From contig NC_009355.1 of assembly GCF_000092065.1 (NCBI RefSeq), forward strand, positions 1 to 64,000: a stretch of 64,000 nucleotides of DNA, given 5' to 3'. Below, in pieces: positions 38,929 through 47,702 of the stretch. The translations under genes and the position numbers were made by a program. The notes under the pieces are model-generated. The model did not search any database. It was not told the origin of the DNA and was given only the letters and a program-made list of their open reading frames with translations. Position 1 is the first letter of the stretch; every line of letters starts with the position of its first letter. The DNA comes from Ostreococcus lucimarinus CCE9901 (lineage: Eukaryota > Chlorophyta > Mamiellophyceae > Mamiellales > Bathycoccaceae).

Positions 38929-39795
38929 ATGACTGCGCCGCGCGATGACGCGGCGAACGCGATGCGAGACACGGTGATGGCGACGGTGTCGTCATCGGTG
39001 ACGTTCGCGCTGTCCGCGATCGCGACGCAGAGGATCGGGCTGATTTTAAACGTCGGGTGTTACGGCGGCGCGCTCGGCGGCGCGCTGAGCGCGGCGTGCG
39101 CGAGCGCGAGCGCGGCGGCGAGCGGACACGCGGCGAGAGAGACGGTGAATTTATATAGCGATGATAAAAGTCGGCGAGGCAAAAGATGCTCGAAATCTCG
39201 GCGACGGTCGAGTTGGAACGCGGCGATGGGGGTGGACGAGGACGAAGTCGCGCGAGACGTCGGCGTCGGGCTCGCGACGTTTATGGCGCTGAGTCGAGGC
39301 AATTTGGGAAGGATTTTACCGAGCGACGTCTCTCGCGTGGGCGCGAACGCGTACAAGAGTATCGCCGCGCGTGGCAGCGATTACGCGAGCGAAGGACAGA
39401 AAAAAACGCTGCAAAAGTGGTTTAAAAAATTTGGCTGTCATCACTGCGGAAGCTCGAAAGGCAAGGTCATCGGCGACCACATGCCGCCGAACAAGACCGC
39501 GTTCGGTAGCGGGGCGCGCGCGGCGGCGAATCGAGGCGCGTCCACGACCAGACGCGTGTTCAACTTCATTCGCGGCGTGCCTTTGCAGCGTTTCTATCCT
39601 CAATGTGAGTCGTGCTCGGCGTTACAGAGCATCGCCGTGCGCACCGGCGCGACGAAACTCGTCTCGCACGCCGTCGGCGTTAGGTACGCCGTCTTCGCCG
39701 GCGCCGCCGTCGGCGTCTCGACGTTGCACTTCGGGACAATCAAAACCTGGGTGGACGATAAAGTTAAGCGCATCAACGGCGTCGTGCGCGCGTGA
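38929..39795 (+). CDS. Membrane-associated protein with HNH-like zinc site
   Basis: Predicted 288 aa from MTAPRDD at 38929; a Met at 38908 is also in frame. A hydrophobic segment near the N-terminus is followed by an Ala/Ser-rich helical part. Near residue 170 a C-x2-C pair (CHHCG) is followed by K-V-I-G-D-H-M-P-P-N-K, then C-x2-C (CESC) near 226. This CxxC / GDH-x-P-P / CxxC order resembles an HNH/treble-clef fold with a structural zinc. A second hydrophobic stretch lies near the C-terminus. HNH domains are usually nucleases; here catalytic competence is unclear. An AT-rich stretch just upstream (38893-38909) could be promoter. It is divergent from dymeclin. Confidence 0.7.
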   Translation: MTAPRDDAANAMRDTVMATVSSSVTFALSAIATQRIGLILNVGCYGGALGGALSAACASASAAASGHAARETVNLYSDDKSRRGKRCSKSRRRSSWNAAMGVDEDEVARDVGVGLATFMALSRGNLGRILPSDVSRVGANAYKSIAARGSDYASEGQKKTLQKWFKKFGCHHCGSSKGKVIGDHMPPNKTAFGSGARAAANRGASTTRRVFNFIRGVPLQRFYPQCESCSALQSIAVRTGATKLVSHAVGVRYAVFAGAAVGVSTLHFGTIKTWVDDKVKRINGVVRA

Positions 39796-39970
39796 GCCGC
39801 GGACGAACGCCGATAGTATTGGTCATAGCAAATCATAGGTCACCAGCCGCCGGCGCCCTTCGCCGCTCTCGCCGCACTCTCGCGCGTCTCGCGGTCCCGA
39901 GCGTCGCGCGCGACATCGAGACGCGAGAAACGCGCGCGAAGGACGCGTTCGCGGCGATCGCGCGCGCGTC

Positions 39971-40225
39971 ATGGTCGCTCCGGGATGGCAAAACAAGAAG
40001 AAGAAAACCTTGAAGGCGCGCGACAGCAAAAACTCGAAGGCGCTGAAATTGAAACGAGGGACGAAAGCCAAACACGACGCGATGAAGAAGCGCGTGAGCG
40101 GTAAAGCGCGGACGGGGAAAGCGGCGAGGCACGCGCTGCGGAACGAACGGCGCGCGGCGAGAAACGCGATAGATGATGCGGCGAAGAAGGCGAGCATGGA
40201 GAACCAAGACGTCGTGATGAAGTAG
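39971..40225 (+). CDS. Small highly basic protein, unknown
   Basis: Predicted 84 aa, about one third Lys and Arg, with Ala and Asn making up much of the rest. The sequence begins MVAPGWQNKKKK and is low in complexity but not repetitive. It could be a nucleolar or ribosome-associated factor, a type often missed by gene finders. The preceding about 170 bp is a plausible promoter. No family is recognised. Confidence 0.55.
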   Translation: MVAPGWQNKKKKTLKARDSKNSKALKLKRGTKAKHDAMKKRVSGKARTGKAARHALRNERRAARNAIDDAAKKASMENQDVVMK

Positions 40226-40393
40226 ACCGCAGACCGAGTCGCGTCCGCGAGGGAGCGTCGGAGATTGTAATAGTACGTATTTGAAGAGAAATTAATTAAA
40301 TCACGTTCGTGTGTTTGAATGTGCGAGTCAAATCGAAAACCGCGCGCTGCTATCTAGAACGTCTTCGACGAACGGAAAAACAACGGCGCTCTG

Positions 40394-42697
40394 TCAGACG
40401 ATTTCAGGGGTGACTGTGTCGTCTCCAGACGCTGCAGCGGCGGCTTGCGCGGTCATGAGCTTGAAGACCCGACTCGCGAAAACAGATGGCTTCTCGATGG
40501 AGAAACCAGACGTCAGCAAAGCGGTGTCGAACAAGAGTTGGCAGTTGTCTGCGGCTTCGGCGACGCCGGATTCCTTCATCTTTTTCAACTGAGCGATGAC
40601 GGGAGAAGCGGGGTTGATTTCCATCGTCTTCTTGCCCTTCATGTAATCTTGCGCGCGGTTATCACCCATGGCTTGGGCTTTCATGATGCGCTCCATGTTC
40701 GCGGACCAGCCGAATTTGGAAGTCACTAAGACGCACGGGGTGTCTGTGAGACGGTTTGACACCTCAACCTTTTCGACTTGTTCGCCGAGCGTGGCCTTCA
40801 TCCAGTCCGTGAGATCTTTGTACTCTTCCGCGAGCGCTTCGCGCGCGGCTTTGTCTGCATCGTCCTCATCACCGAGATCAAGCGCTTCCTTGGAAGCGTC
40901 GACGATGGGCTTTTCCTTGAACGTCGCCAAGTTGGCCATGGCGACTTCATCAATCGGATCGAGCAAGTATAAGACTTCGAAGCCCTTTTGCTTGAGCTTT
41001 TCGAGGAACGGAGAAGCTTCAGCGGCGTCCTTGTTGTCTGCAGCGACAAAATAGATGCTGTTTTGGCCCTCCGGCATGTCGTTCAAGTAGTCGTCCAAGC
41101 CTCGCAACTCGCCGTCGTCGCCGCTCTTCGACGTGGTGAAGCGCAAGAGTTCAGCCAAATCCTTGCGGTTGTCCGTGTCTTCGATGACGCCCAACTTCAG
41201 ATTACGTCCAAAGTTTTCCCAGAACGTGTCGTAATCGTCACCTTCACGCGCGGCGATGTCACGAAGCATGTCAAAAGTCTTGCGAATCAAGCGCTTGCGA
41301 ATGACGCGAACGATGCGAGATTCTTGAAGGATTTCGCGAGAGACGTTGAGAGGCAAGTCGGAAGAATCGACGACGCCTCGAACGAAGGTGAGGTATCGCG
41401 GCAACAACGACTCGTCAAACTCGTCGGAGATGAACACGCGTCGAACGAAGAGTTTAATAGCCTTCGATTTGGACATCATGTCCTGTTGCTCGAACGGCGC
41501 CATGCCTGGGATGAACAAGATGGAGCGGAATTCGATGTCGCCCTCCACGGCGAAATGCGAGTGCGCGAGCGGGTCGAGGAACTCTTTGAACGTGGATTTG
41601 AAGAACTCGTTATACGACTCTTGCTCGACATCCTTGGGCGAACGAACCCAGATGGGCTTATCGTTGTTGGCCGTCGTCCACTCTTCCACTTGCTCGAACT
41701 CCTTCTTCTTCACGGGTTTGGGTTCCGGCTCGGTGAACTCCTCGCCCTTGGCCTCGGCTTCGATCTTCTTCTTCTCCCACGCTTCCTTCAAAGCATCGGT
41801 AGAAGCCTTGTCTTCGACTTCCTTTTCCTTGGTCGTCTTCGCCCAGACATCGATGGGGAAAGAGATGAACTCGCTGTACGTCTTCACGAGCGACGACAGC
41901 TTTTCCCCTGTGGAGAATTCCTCGCATCCTTCCTTGAGGTGCAAGACGATTTTTGTCCCGCGCGCGATGGCTTCTTCGCTCTCCTTCACGGTGTACGAGC
42001 TGGCGTTGATCTCGGACTCCCACACCCACGTCTTGTCGTCGTCACCCGACGCCGCCTTGGAGTACACGGTGATTTTATCAGCCACCAAAAACGCCGAATA
42101 AAAGCCGACGCCGAATTTACCGATCAAGTTTTCCCCGTCGCTTCGGCTCTGCAACATTTCCATAAACTTGGCCGTTCCCGAGCGCGCGATCGTCCCGAGC
42201 GACGACACGAGATCTTCTTTGTTCATCCCAATCCCCGTGTCCTCGATCGTCAGCGTTTTCGCCTCGGGATCTCCCTTAATCTTAATTCTCAACTCCTCGT
42301 TCCCTCCCATGGCGTTCGGGTCCGAGAGCGCGGAGAATCGAAGCTTGTCGCACGCGTCGCTCGCGTTCGACACGAGCTCGCGCAAGAACACATCCTTATT
42401 GCTGTACAACGAGTTCACGATCAAATCCATCAATCGGTGCACCTGCGCGCGCGCGAGCACCGCGATCGTCAGTCTCGCCGAAGTTCCCTCCGTTCCCTCT
42501 CGCGTCTTCTAGAAGGCCTTCTAGAAGGCTCTCTTCCGTCGCGCGCGCGACGCCCTCGCGCGCCTCCGTCTTCGCCACCACTCGCGCGCCGTCTCGCGTC
42601 GTGCGCGCACCTCGGCTTGATACTCAAACGTCTCTTCCGTCGCCGCCGCGCGCGTCGTCGTCAGCGCGCGCGCGCGTCGCGGCGTCGCCGTCCGCAT
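40394..42697 (-). CDS. HSP90C: Plastid HSP90 (HSP90C), one intron
   Basis: Organellar ATP-dependent chaperone. The gene is complement(join(40394..42442, 42611..42697)), 711 aa. Exon 1 encodes a short Arg/Thr/Ala-rich presequence and then EETFEYQAE; the 168-bp intron starts GTGCGC and ends GCGCAG; exon 2 resumes at VHRLMDLIVNSLYSNKDVFL. This junction restores the ATPase-domain start FEYQAEVxRL seen in organellar HSP90s. Motifs: NASDA, DTGIGM, the ATP-lid G-x-x-G-x-G (GKFGVGFYS). The C-terminus lacks MEEVD, and SANMERIMKAQ matches the plastid type. The presequence is short, so location (plastid versus mitochondrion) is inferred. Heat-shock-element-like palindromes sit inside the intron. Confidence 0.93.
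42508..42527 (-). promoter_or_regulatory. Two heat-shock-element-like palindromes inside the HSP90C intron
   Basis: TTCTAGAA occurs twice, 12 bp apart, each a perfect inverted TTCnnGAA, the half-site pair bound by heat-shock factors. They lie within the HSP90C intron about 170-190 bp into the transcript. The spacing differs from a continuous 5-bp-phased HSE by 2 bp. Confidence 0.6.
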
Positions 42698-42792
42698 CGC
42701 CGCCGCCGCCTCGACGTTCGTCGTCGTCTTCGTCGTCGTCTTCGTCGTCGTCGCGCGTCGTCGTGTGCGCGCCGTGCCGCACTTTGCGTCGG

Positions 42793-42802
42793 ATTGGATT
42801 GG
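42793..42802. promoter_or_regulatory. Double CCAAT box between HSP90C and UBAC2
   Basis: ATTGGATTGG is two adjacent inverted CCAAT boxes (CCAAT on the minus strand). The spacer between the divergent HSP90C and UBAC2 starts is 120 bp, so both genes probably share these elements. Short motif; function inferred. Confidence 0.4.
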
Positions 42803-42817
42803 TTTCGTCGCGGCGGC

Positions 42818-43681
42818 ATGGGCGCCGTCGGGCGATTCACGGGCGCGCCGCTGGCGCGCGTGATGTGCGCGATGACGCTCGCGACGTCGGTCGCCGCGCG
42901 CGCGATGCACGGCGCGCGCGCGGCGACGGTGATCGAGCGCGCGCTGTCGAGGACGCGCGGACGAGGACGCTGGGGCGACGCGCGCGCGCTCGCGGCGATG
43001 GTCGGACGCGAGTGGGGGTTTTGTCACGGCGCCGCGGAGCTCGTGATCGGGATGACGCTGCTGAGCGAGCTCGGTCGAGCGGTCGAGCGGGCGTGCGGCA
43101 CGCGGAGGTTCGCGGGGGCGACGTTGGCGGCGCGGTGCGCGATGGAGATCGTGTCGAGGGTCGCGTGGCGCGCGCGAGGGGTCGGGAACGACGTGTCGGG
43201 GCCGTACGGCGTGGTGTTCGCGCTGTTGGCGATGTATGGACGGGAGATTCCGGCGACGGCGACGTACGCGGCGGGCGTCGGCCCGCTGAGCTTCGCGTTG
43301 AGCGATAAATCGTTGACCTATTTCAGCGCTCTGTGCCTGGCGCTCGGTCGAGGGATCGTCAGCGCGAGATTGGCGCTCATAGGAACGTTCGCGGGGTACG
43401 TCGTCACGGATGGCATCGGCCTCGATCACCGCGCGTTGGCGGCGCCGGAGTGGGTGGCGAGCCTGTGCAGAGGCTTCGGCGCGCCCGGGCCAATCATCCG
43501 CGTTCGCGCGAGTAGTCGACCGCGAGGGCGCGGTGGTGACGGCGCGGTCGGCGTCGAACCGAGCGCGGAGAACATTCAATTGCTCGTGTCCATGGGATTC
43601 GATGAAGCCGCCGCCGCTCGAGCGTTGCGCCGGGCGAACGACGACGTGCAGCGCGCGACGAACATTTTACTCACGGCGTGA
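42818..43681 (+). CDS. UBAC2: UBAC2-like rhomboid pseudoprotease with UBA domain
   Basis: Predicted 287 aa. Several membrane helices (about residues 5-22, 70-90, 95-120, 128-150, 160-180) are followed by a short linker and a C-terminal UBA domain (about 245-287: SMGFDEAAAARALRRAN...A.NILL). The order matches UBAC2, a catalytically dead rhomboid-like ER protein in ubiquitin-linked trafficking and ERAD. G-P-L-S-F...L-T-Y at the middle also matches its conserved GPLS core. No Ser/His catalytic pair is visible, as expected for the pseudoprotease. Confidence 0.8.
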   Translation: MGAVGRFTGAPLARVMCAMTLATSVAARAMHGARAATVIERALSRTRGRGRWGDARALAAMVGREWGFCHGAAELVIGMTLLSELGRAVERACGTRRFAGATLAARCAMEIVSRVAWRARGVGNDVSGPYGVVFALLAMYGREIPATATYAAGVGPLSFALSDKSLTYFSALCLALGRGIVSARLALIGTFAGYVVTDGIGLDHRALAAPEWVASLCRGFGAPGPIIRVRASSRPRGRGGDGAVGVEPSAENIQLLVSMGFDEAAAARALRRANDDVQRATNILLTA

Positions 43682-43792
43682 GCGCGCGCGCCGTGCGTAA
43701 TATCGCGCGCGCCGTGCGCTCATCGCATGTAATATCTGTATGTCTAGTAGAATTCGTTGTTGTTACACGCCGCGCGCCCGTCGTCGCAAAAT

Positions 43793-44301
43793 CTAAAACT
43801 GCGCGATTCTCGGCAAGAGCGACGGCATCGCCGCGTGTCGTCGATAGTTCCCCGTCAACGCCAATCCGCGCGCGCCGAATCCCCCCCCCCCTCGCACGCT
43901 TTCGCAGCACGTCGTCGCCAACGCTTCTTCCCCGCTCGCCGCGAACGTCGTCGCGGTGTCTCCGCCTCCGCGCTCCCGCGCCCCCGTGTGCACGCCTTGC
44001 TTTTGCTTGTGTTTCGGCGACTTCGTGCACACCACGAACAGCCTCCCGCGCCGTCGCACGATCCTGCACGCCTCGCACAGTTTCTTTATCGCCGTTCGAA
44101 CCTATCGCGTCGCGCGTCGTCGTCGGCGTCAGTCGTCGCGTCGGTCCCGTCGTCGAGCGAGGCGTAGGTCACGCCGAGCGTCGCGTCGCGTCGCGTCGTC
44201 GCGTCGTCGCGTCGTCGGTCGCGCGCGCGACCGCGACCGCGTCGTCCGCGACGTCGTCCGCGACGTCGTCCGCCATCTCGCGCCATCTCGCGCACCTTCA
44301 T
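43793..44301 (-). CDS. Bacterial-type ribosomal protein L36, nuclear-encoded, with 6-nt first coding exon
   Basis: Gene is complement(join(43793..44101, 44296..44301)), 104 aa. Exon 1 is only ATGAAG (MK). The 194-bp intron starts GTGCG and ends ATAG; exon 2 continues [20 protein letters not shown], then [14 protein letters not shown], which is the complete L36 core with its zinc ligands C-x2-C, C and H. About 66 extra residues follow, Gly/Ala-rich, to the stop. Green algal plastid genomes usually encode their own rpl36, so a mitochondrial protein is more likely, and plant nuclear L36 is of similar length with a C-terminal extension. The extension could include a further intron. Divergent from the gene at 44361 with a 59-bp spacer. 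Confidence 0.75.
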
Positions 44302-44360
44302 CGCGTCGAGGCGACGATCGCGCCGCAGTGCGGGACGCCGCGACGTCGCGCGGCGACGCC

Positions 44361-45077
44361 ATGGCGCGCGAAAACGTCTTCCACGTCGAAAAGCACGCCA
44401 ACGACGCGCTGCACAACCCGCCGAAGCGAGGGCGGACGCACACGGTGCGAGAGATCGAGGCCGCGGCGCGCGCGCTCGGACGCGCGACGACGAAGGACGA
44501 CGACGGCGACGGCGACGGCGATGGCGACGGCGTCGCCGCGGGCGACGTCGTCGTCGTCGATGGATGCGTCGTGCGCGTCGACGCGACGCGAAAACGATCG
44601 ACGAAGACGACGCGCGCGCGCGAGTCCGCGCTCGCGACGAGCGGGGCGCTGGGTAAGGGCAAACGAAGAGCGCTCGCGGAGGAGGACAGGTGGAAGACGA
44701 TGTCGCGCATCGAGAGCGGCGGGACGGCCGGCGCGGCGGCGCTTCGAGAGGCGAGGCGAGCGACGTTGGGACTGTCGCGCGGAGTTCGTGGGGAACGGGG
44801 CGACGACGACGGACCGGTCGTCGTGCCGGAGGGAGATTTACGCTTCGTCGACGGTTGGGCGGTCGGACGTCTGGACGGCGCGGCGGAAGGTTCGGAGACA
44901 GTAACGGGCGCGAGATCGCTCGATAGATCGCCCGACGGCGTCGCGGTGAAGTCGAAATCGATCGATGTATCGTTCGGACGCGCGAAGAAGAAGCGGCGAG
45001 ACGCGGGACGAGTCGCGGAGACGACGACGACGAGTCGACGCGTCGGCGGTTTATCGTTCGACGTCGAAGAAGATTAG
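44361..45077 (+). CDS. Acidic/basic unknown protein
   Basis: Predicted 238 aa. Begins MARENVFHVEKHANDAL, a polar conserved-looking start, followed by a run of G-D repeats encoded by GGCGAC tracts (about residues 47-58), a Lys/Arg-rich central part and a likely ordered segment (DLRFVDGWAVGRLDGA). It ends in an acidic tail. No family recognised. It could be a nuclear factor judging from basic clusters (KKKRR). It shares a 59-bp promoter with the L36 gene. Confidence 0.6.
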   Translation: MARENVFHVEKHANDALHNPPKRGRTHTVREIEAAARALGRATTKDDDGDGDGDGDGVAAGDVVVVDGCVVRVDATRKRSTKTTRARESALATSGALGKGKRRALAEEDRWKTMSRIESGGTAGAAALREARRATLGLSRGVRGERGDDDGPVVVPEGDLRFVDGWAVGRLDGAAEGSETVTGARSLDRSPDGVAVKSKSIDVSFGRAKKKRRDAGRVAETTTTSRRVGGLSFDVEED

Positions 45078-45157
45078 CGCGTAGAGCATGGCTCAGCCAT
45101 CAACCACTAGGATCGCTGGGATATAGTAATAGAGCTAGTACAGCAATTGCGAAATGC

Positions 45158-45823
45158 TTACATGACGACGCACTGGTCGCCGTTTGCCGGCGACGCATCG
45201 TTCGGATTATCCGGGATGGGTGCGTCCAGAGGCGCCGCGCTAGAATTCCGCGAGTTGCGGTAACATTCGGGCGGTTTGAATTCTACGCTCTTGACCGGGG
45301 CAGACTTGACTACGACTGGCGCTGCTTTCGGCAAATCGCGCGGCGCTGGAACGAGCGCTGGGGCCTGATTTACCACCGCCGCCGGCGCCGACGTGGACTC
45401 GCCGCGCGCCGCCGACGCAGTCGCGACTTCGACGTCCAATCCATCAATCGCTAATTTCTCACACTTCTCCGCCGCCTGTCTGACGAGTCTTTCGACCGCG
45501 TCCTCTACTTTCGCCTCTACTTTCGCCTCGCTCTGTGTGCCTCTCTCTTCCTCATCAATCACTTTCAAAAAGTCGAGGCGAGTGCCGCCGACGTCTTCGG
45601 CGCCGCTGAACCGCCCAGTCCTCGTCCCACTATCGACGCCGAAGCCACCGCCGAACGCGTCCACGGGCGTGTTCGGCATCGATTTCGCTTTCCTCTGCGC
45701 CTCTAGTCTCGATCGCGCGCTGCTAACGCGAGCCATCGCCGCTTCGGTGGCTTTGCCTATGTCGTCAAAGTCCCGTCGGTTTCGCTCTTTCACCGTCGGC
45801 GACGCGCGGGCGGACTGCGACAT
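45158..45823 (-). CDS. Unknown protein ending in a CaaX prenylation box
   Basis: Predicted 221 aa, hydrophilic, with a helical N-terminal half (ERNRRDFDDIGKATEAAMAR) and a Pro/Ala/Val-rich linker. The last four residues are CVVM, a canonical CaaX box; Met at the end favours farnesylation. There is no membrane helix, so membrane binding would depend on the lipid. No other domain recognised. Convergent with the gene ending at 45077. Confidence 0.65.
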   Translation of the reverse strand: MSQSARASPTVKERNRRDFDDIGKATEAAMARVSSARSRLEAQRKAKSMPNTPVDAFGGGFGVDSGTRTGRFSGAEDVGGTRLDFLKVIDEEERGTQSEAKVEAKVEDAVERLVRQAAEKCEKLAIDGLDVEVATASAARGESTSAPAAVVNQAPALVPAPRDLPKAAPVVVKSAPVKSVEFKPPECYRNSRNSSAAPLDAPIPDNPNDASPANGDQCVVM

Positions 45824-45858
45824 CGAACGATGAATCGAATTTCTCTCGCTGAGACGTC

Positions 45859-46128
45859 TTATCGCGTCTTGCGTTCCTCCAGCGCGGCGTTTGCGCGCGC
45901 TATATCACGCTCGGTGCGATGGCTCAGGTAAAGCAAAGCCGTCGGTAGCGCGCAAAGGGTGCACAACGCGAGCAATGGAGACGATAACACGAAGCCTTTG
46001 AGTGCGTCGCGCAACGGCTTTAAGACCTCGGTCGTGGTTGAGTGCAAGAGCTCGAACTCCATGCACACCGCCGAGTCGCGAACTGCGGCGGGGCGCGCGG
46101 AAGCGAAGCGCCGAGAAGAGTGAGACAT
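45859..46128 (-). CDS. Small single-pass membrane protein, unknown
   Basis: Predicted 89 aa: a Ser/Ala/Arg-rich start, a helix, one hydrophobic segment (about residues 46-69), then a charged tail RTERDIARANAALEERKTR. The form is typical of small organellar membrane proteins; no family recognised. Located between two same-strand genes. Confidence 0.5.
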   Translation of the reverse strand: MSHSSRRFASARPAAVRDSAVCMEFELLHSTTTEVLKPLRDALKGFVLSSPLLALCTLCALPTALLYLSHRTERDIARANAALEERKTR

Positions 46129-46170
46129 AGCGCGGACGAATGAATATGAAAATATGAAAACTACCTATAC

Positions 46171-47652
46171 CTACAGTTTACTCAAACCCACTGCAGCGGC
46201 CGGTAGGACCTTGTACGGGTTCATGATCCCGAACGGATCGAGCGCGCGTTTCATCGTCGCCATGAGTTCGACGGCTTTGGCGTCTTTACTATAGTGAATT
46301 TCTTCCGCCTTCATCACCCCTAACCCGTGCTCAGCGCTGACACTTCCCCGTTCATCGCGCGTGTACTCGTACACGAACGGCTCAATCGCACGTTCGATGG
46401 CGTCGTCGTATTCCGCGCACGACACATTCAAATGCAAATTTCCGTCTCCCGCGTGCCCGTATCCGAGCACCTTCACCCGCGATCCGAACATCGGACGTAA
46501 ACGATCGCGCAATACGACGACTAAATTGTACATGCGAGCCGTCGGCAGTGAAAGGTCGTATTTGTACACCGCGCCCGCGTACTTGAGCGCCACCGATATG
46601 CGTTCGCGAAGAGTCCACAACGCGAAGGCGTGCTTCTCGTCTCTACCCACGACGCCATCGACGACGATGCGCTGACTCTTGACGACGTTCAAAAATGCGT
46701 CGAGTTTAGCGGTATCGTGTTTCGCATCGCTACCGCTGGTCTCGATGACGACGTAAAACTCGCACGGCTTCCCGGGTAGAGGGTCTCGCGTGCCGCTGAG
46801 TTGGGCCAAGACCAAGTCCAAACTTTCTCGGTCGAAAAACTCGTACGCGCTCAGAATTTCCCCGAGGAGCCCTCGAGCGAGCTTGAGCATCTCAACGCAC
46901 TTCGCGAACGATTCCAAGCCGAACAAAGCCACGTTTACGCTCCGCGGCGCGCGCGGCGTGGAAATCGCCACCTTTGTCACCACGCCGAGCGTTCCTTCGG
47001 CGCCGATGAAGAGTTGCTTCAAATCGTACCCCGTGTTGTCTTTCCGCAGCGTGCGAACGAGGTCCAGTACATCCCCGTTCGGTAAAACGACCTCCAACCC
47101 GAGCACGCTTCCCCGTAAGCTGCCGTATCGCAACAATCTCAAACCGCCCGCGTTGGTCGACACGCACCCGCCCATTTGACACTTCCCTTTCGCCCCTAAA
47201 TCGAGAGGCACCGTCATCCCTCGCGCGCGCACCGCGCTCTCCAGCTCCTCTAACACCACTCCCGCCTCGCACACCGCGCATCCCGCGTCTTCGTCGATGG
47301 AGACGATATCTCGCATGCGCTCCAGCGACACCACGACTTCGTCTCGCGTCGGCGTCCCGCCGCCCACCAACCCCGTGTTCCCTCCCTGCGGCACCACCGC
47401 GATCCTCCGCGCGTGGCAGTGACGCATGACTTTCGAAACTTCTTCCGTCGTTCGCGGCAGCACCACCACCGCGCTCGCGCCGACGTATTTCCCCATCCAG
47501 TCGACGCTGTACTTTTTCACATCTTCCGCGCGCGTCAACACGCGCGTCGCGTCGCCGCCGAGCGCGTCGACGAACGCGTCCGCGTCGCTCGCGCGCACGA
47601 CACTGAACGGCCACTGTCGCGCGCGCGCGTCGCTCGCGCCGGCGCCGCCCAT
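46171..47652 (-). CDS. D2HGDH: D-2-hydroxyglutarate dehydrogenase, FAD-linked
   Basis: Oxidises D-2-hydroxyglutarate to 2-oxoglutarate in mitochondria and passes electrons to ETF. Predicted 493 aa. FAD-binding PCMH domain motifs are PQGGNTGLVGG, and MGGCVSTNAGG with LRYGSLRG; FAD-linked oxidase C-domain motifs are GYGHAGDGNLHLN and SAEHGLG. The N-terminus lacks an obvious mitochondrial presequence of normal length, so an upstream start or exon may be missing. Divergent from the inositol-kinase gene. Confidence 0.93.
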   Translation of the reverse strand: MGGAGASDARARQWPFSVVRASDADAFVDALGGDATRVLTRAEDVKKYSVDWMGKYVGASAVVVLPRTTEEVSKVMRHCHARRIAVVPQGGNTGLVGGGTPTRDEVVVSLERMRDIVSIDEDAGCAVCEAGVVLEELESAVRARGMTVPLDLGAKGKCQMGGCVSTNAGGLRLLRYGSLRGSVLGLEVVLPNGDVLDLVRTLRKDNTGYDLKQLFIGAEGTLGVVTKVAISTPRAPRSVNVALFGLESFAKCVEMLKLARGLLGEILSAYEFFDRESLDLVLAQLSGTRDPLPGKPCEFYVVIETSGSDAKHDTAKLDAFLNVVKSQRIVVDGVVGRDEKHAFALWTLRERISVALKYAGAVYKYDLSLPTARMYNLVVVLRDRLRPMFGSRVKVLGYGHAGDGNLHLNVSCAEYDDAIERAIEPFVYEYTRDERGSVSAEHGLGVMKAEEIHYSKDAKAVELMATMKRALDPFGIMNPYKVLPAAAVGLSKL

Positions 47653-47702
47653 GGACGCCGACGCGACACTCTGTGACGCGACACCCGGTCTGGCCGACGC
47701 CG

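Noticed and set aside
42443-42460. Start codon of HSP90 at 42460 giving a protein beginning MLARAQVHR
   Set aside because: The sequence MLARAQ is the intron end (GCGCAG acceptor). Splicing from 42611 restores the conserved FEYQAEVxRL start.
40988-43681. A very long plus-strand open frame running across HSP90C and into UBAC2
   Set aside because: Its first about 610 codons are antisense to HSP90C and rich in Arg/Leu as expected from a high-GC shadow. Only the last 288 codons, from 42818, look like a protein.
43879-43890. C homopolymer near 43880 as a frameshift in the L36 gene
   Set aside because: The frame stays open through it, encoding Gly, so there is no need to assume an error, although homopolymer length could be misread.
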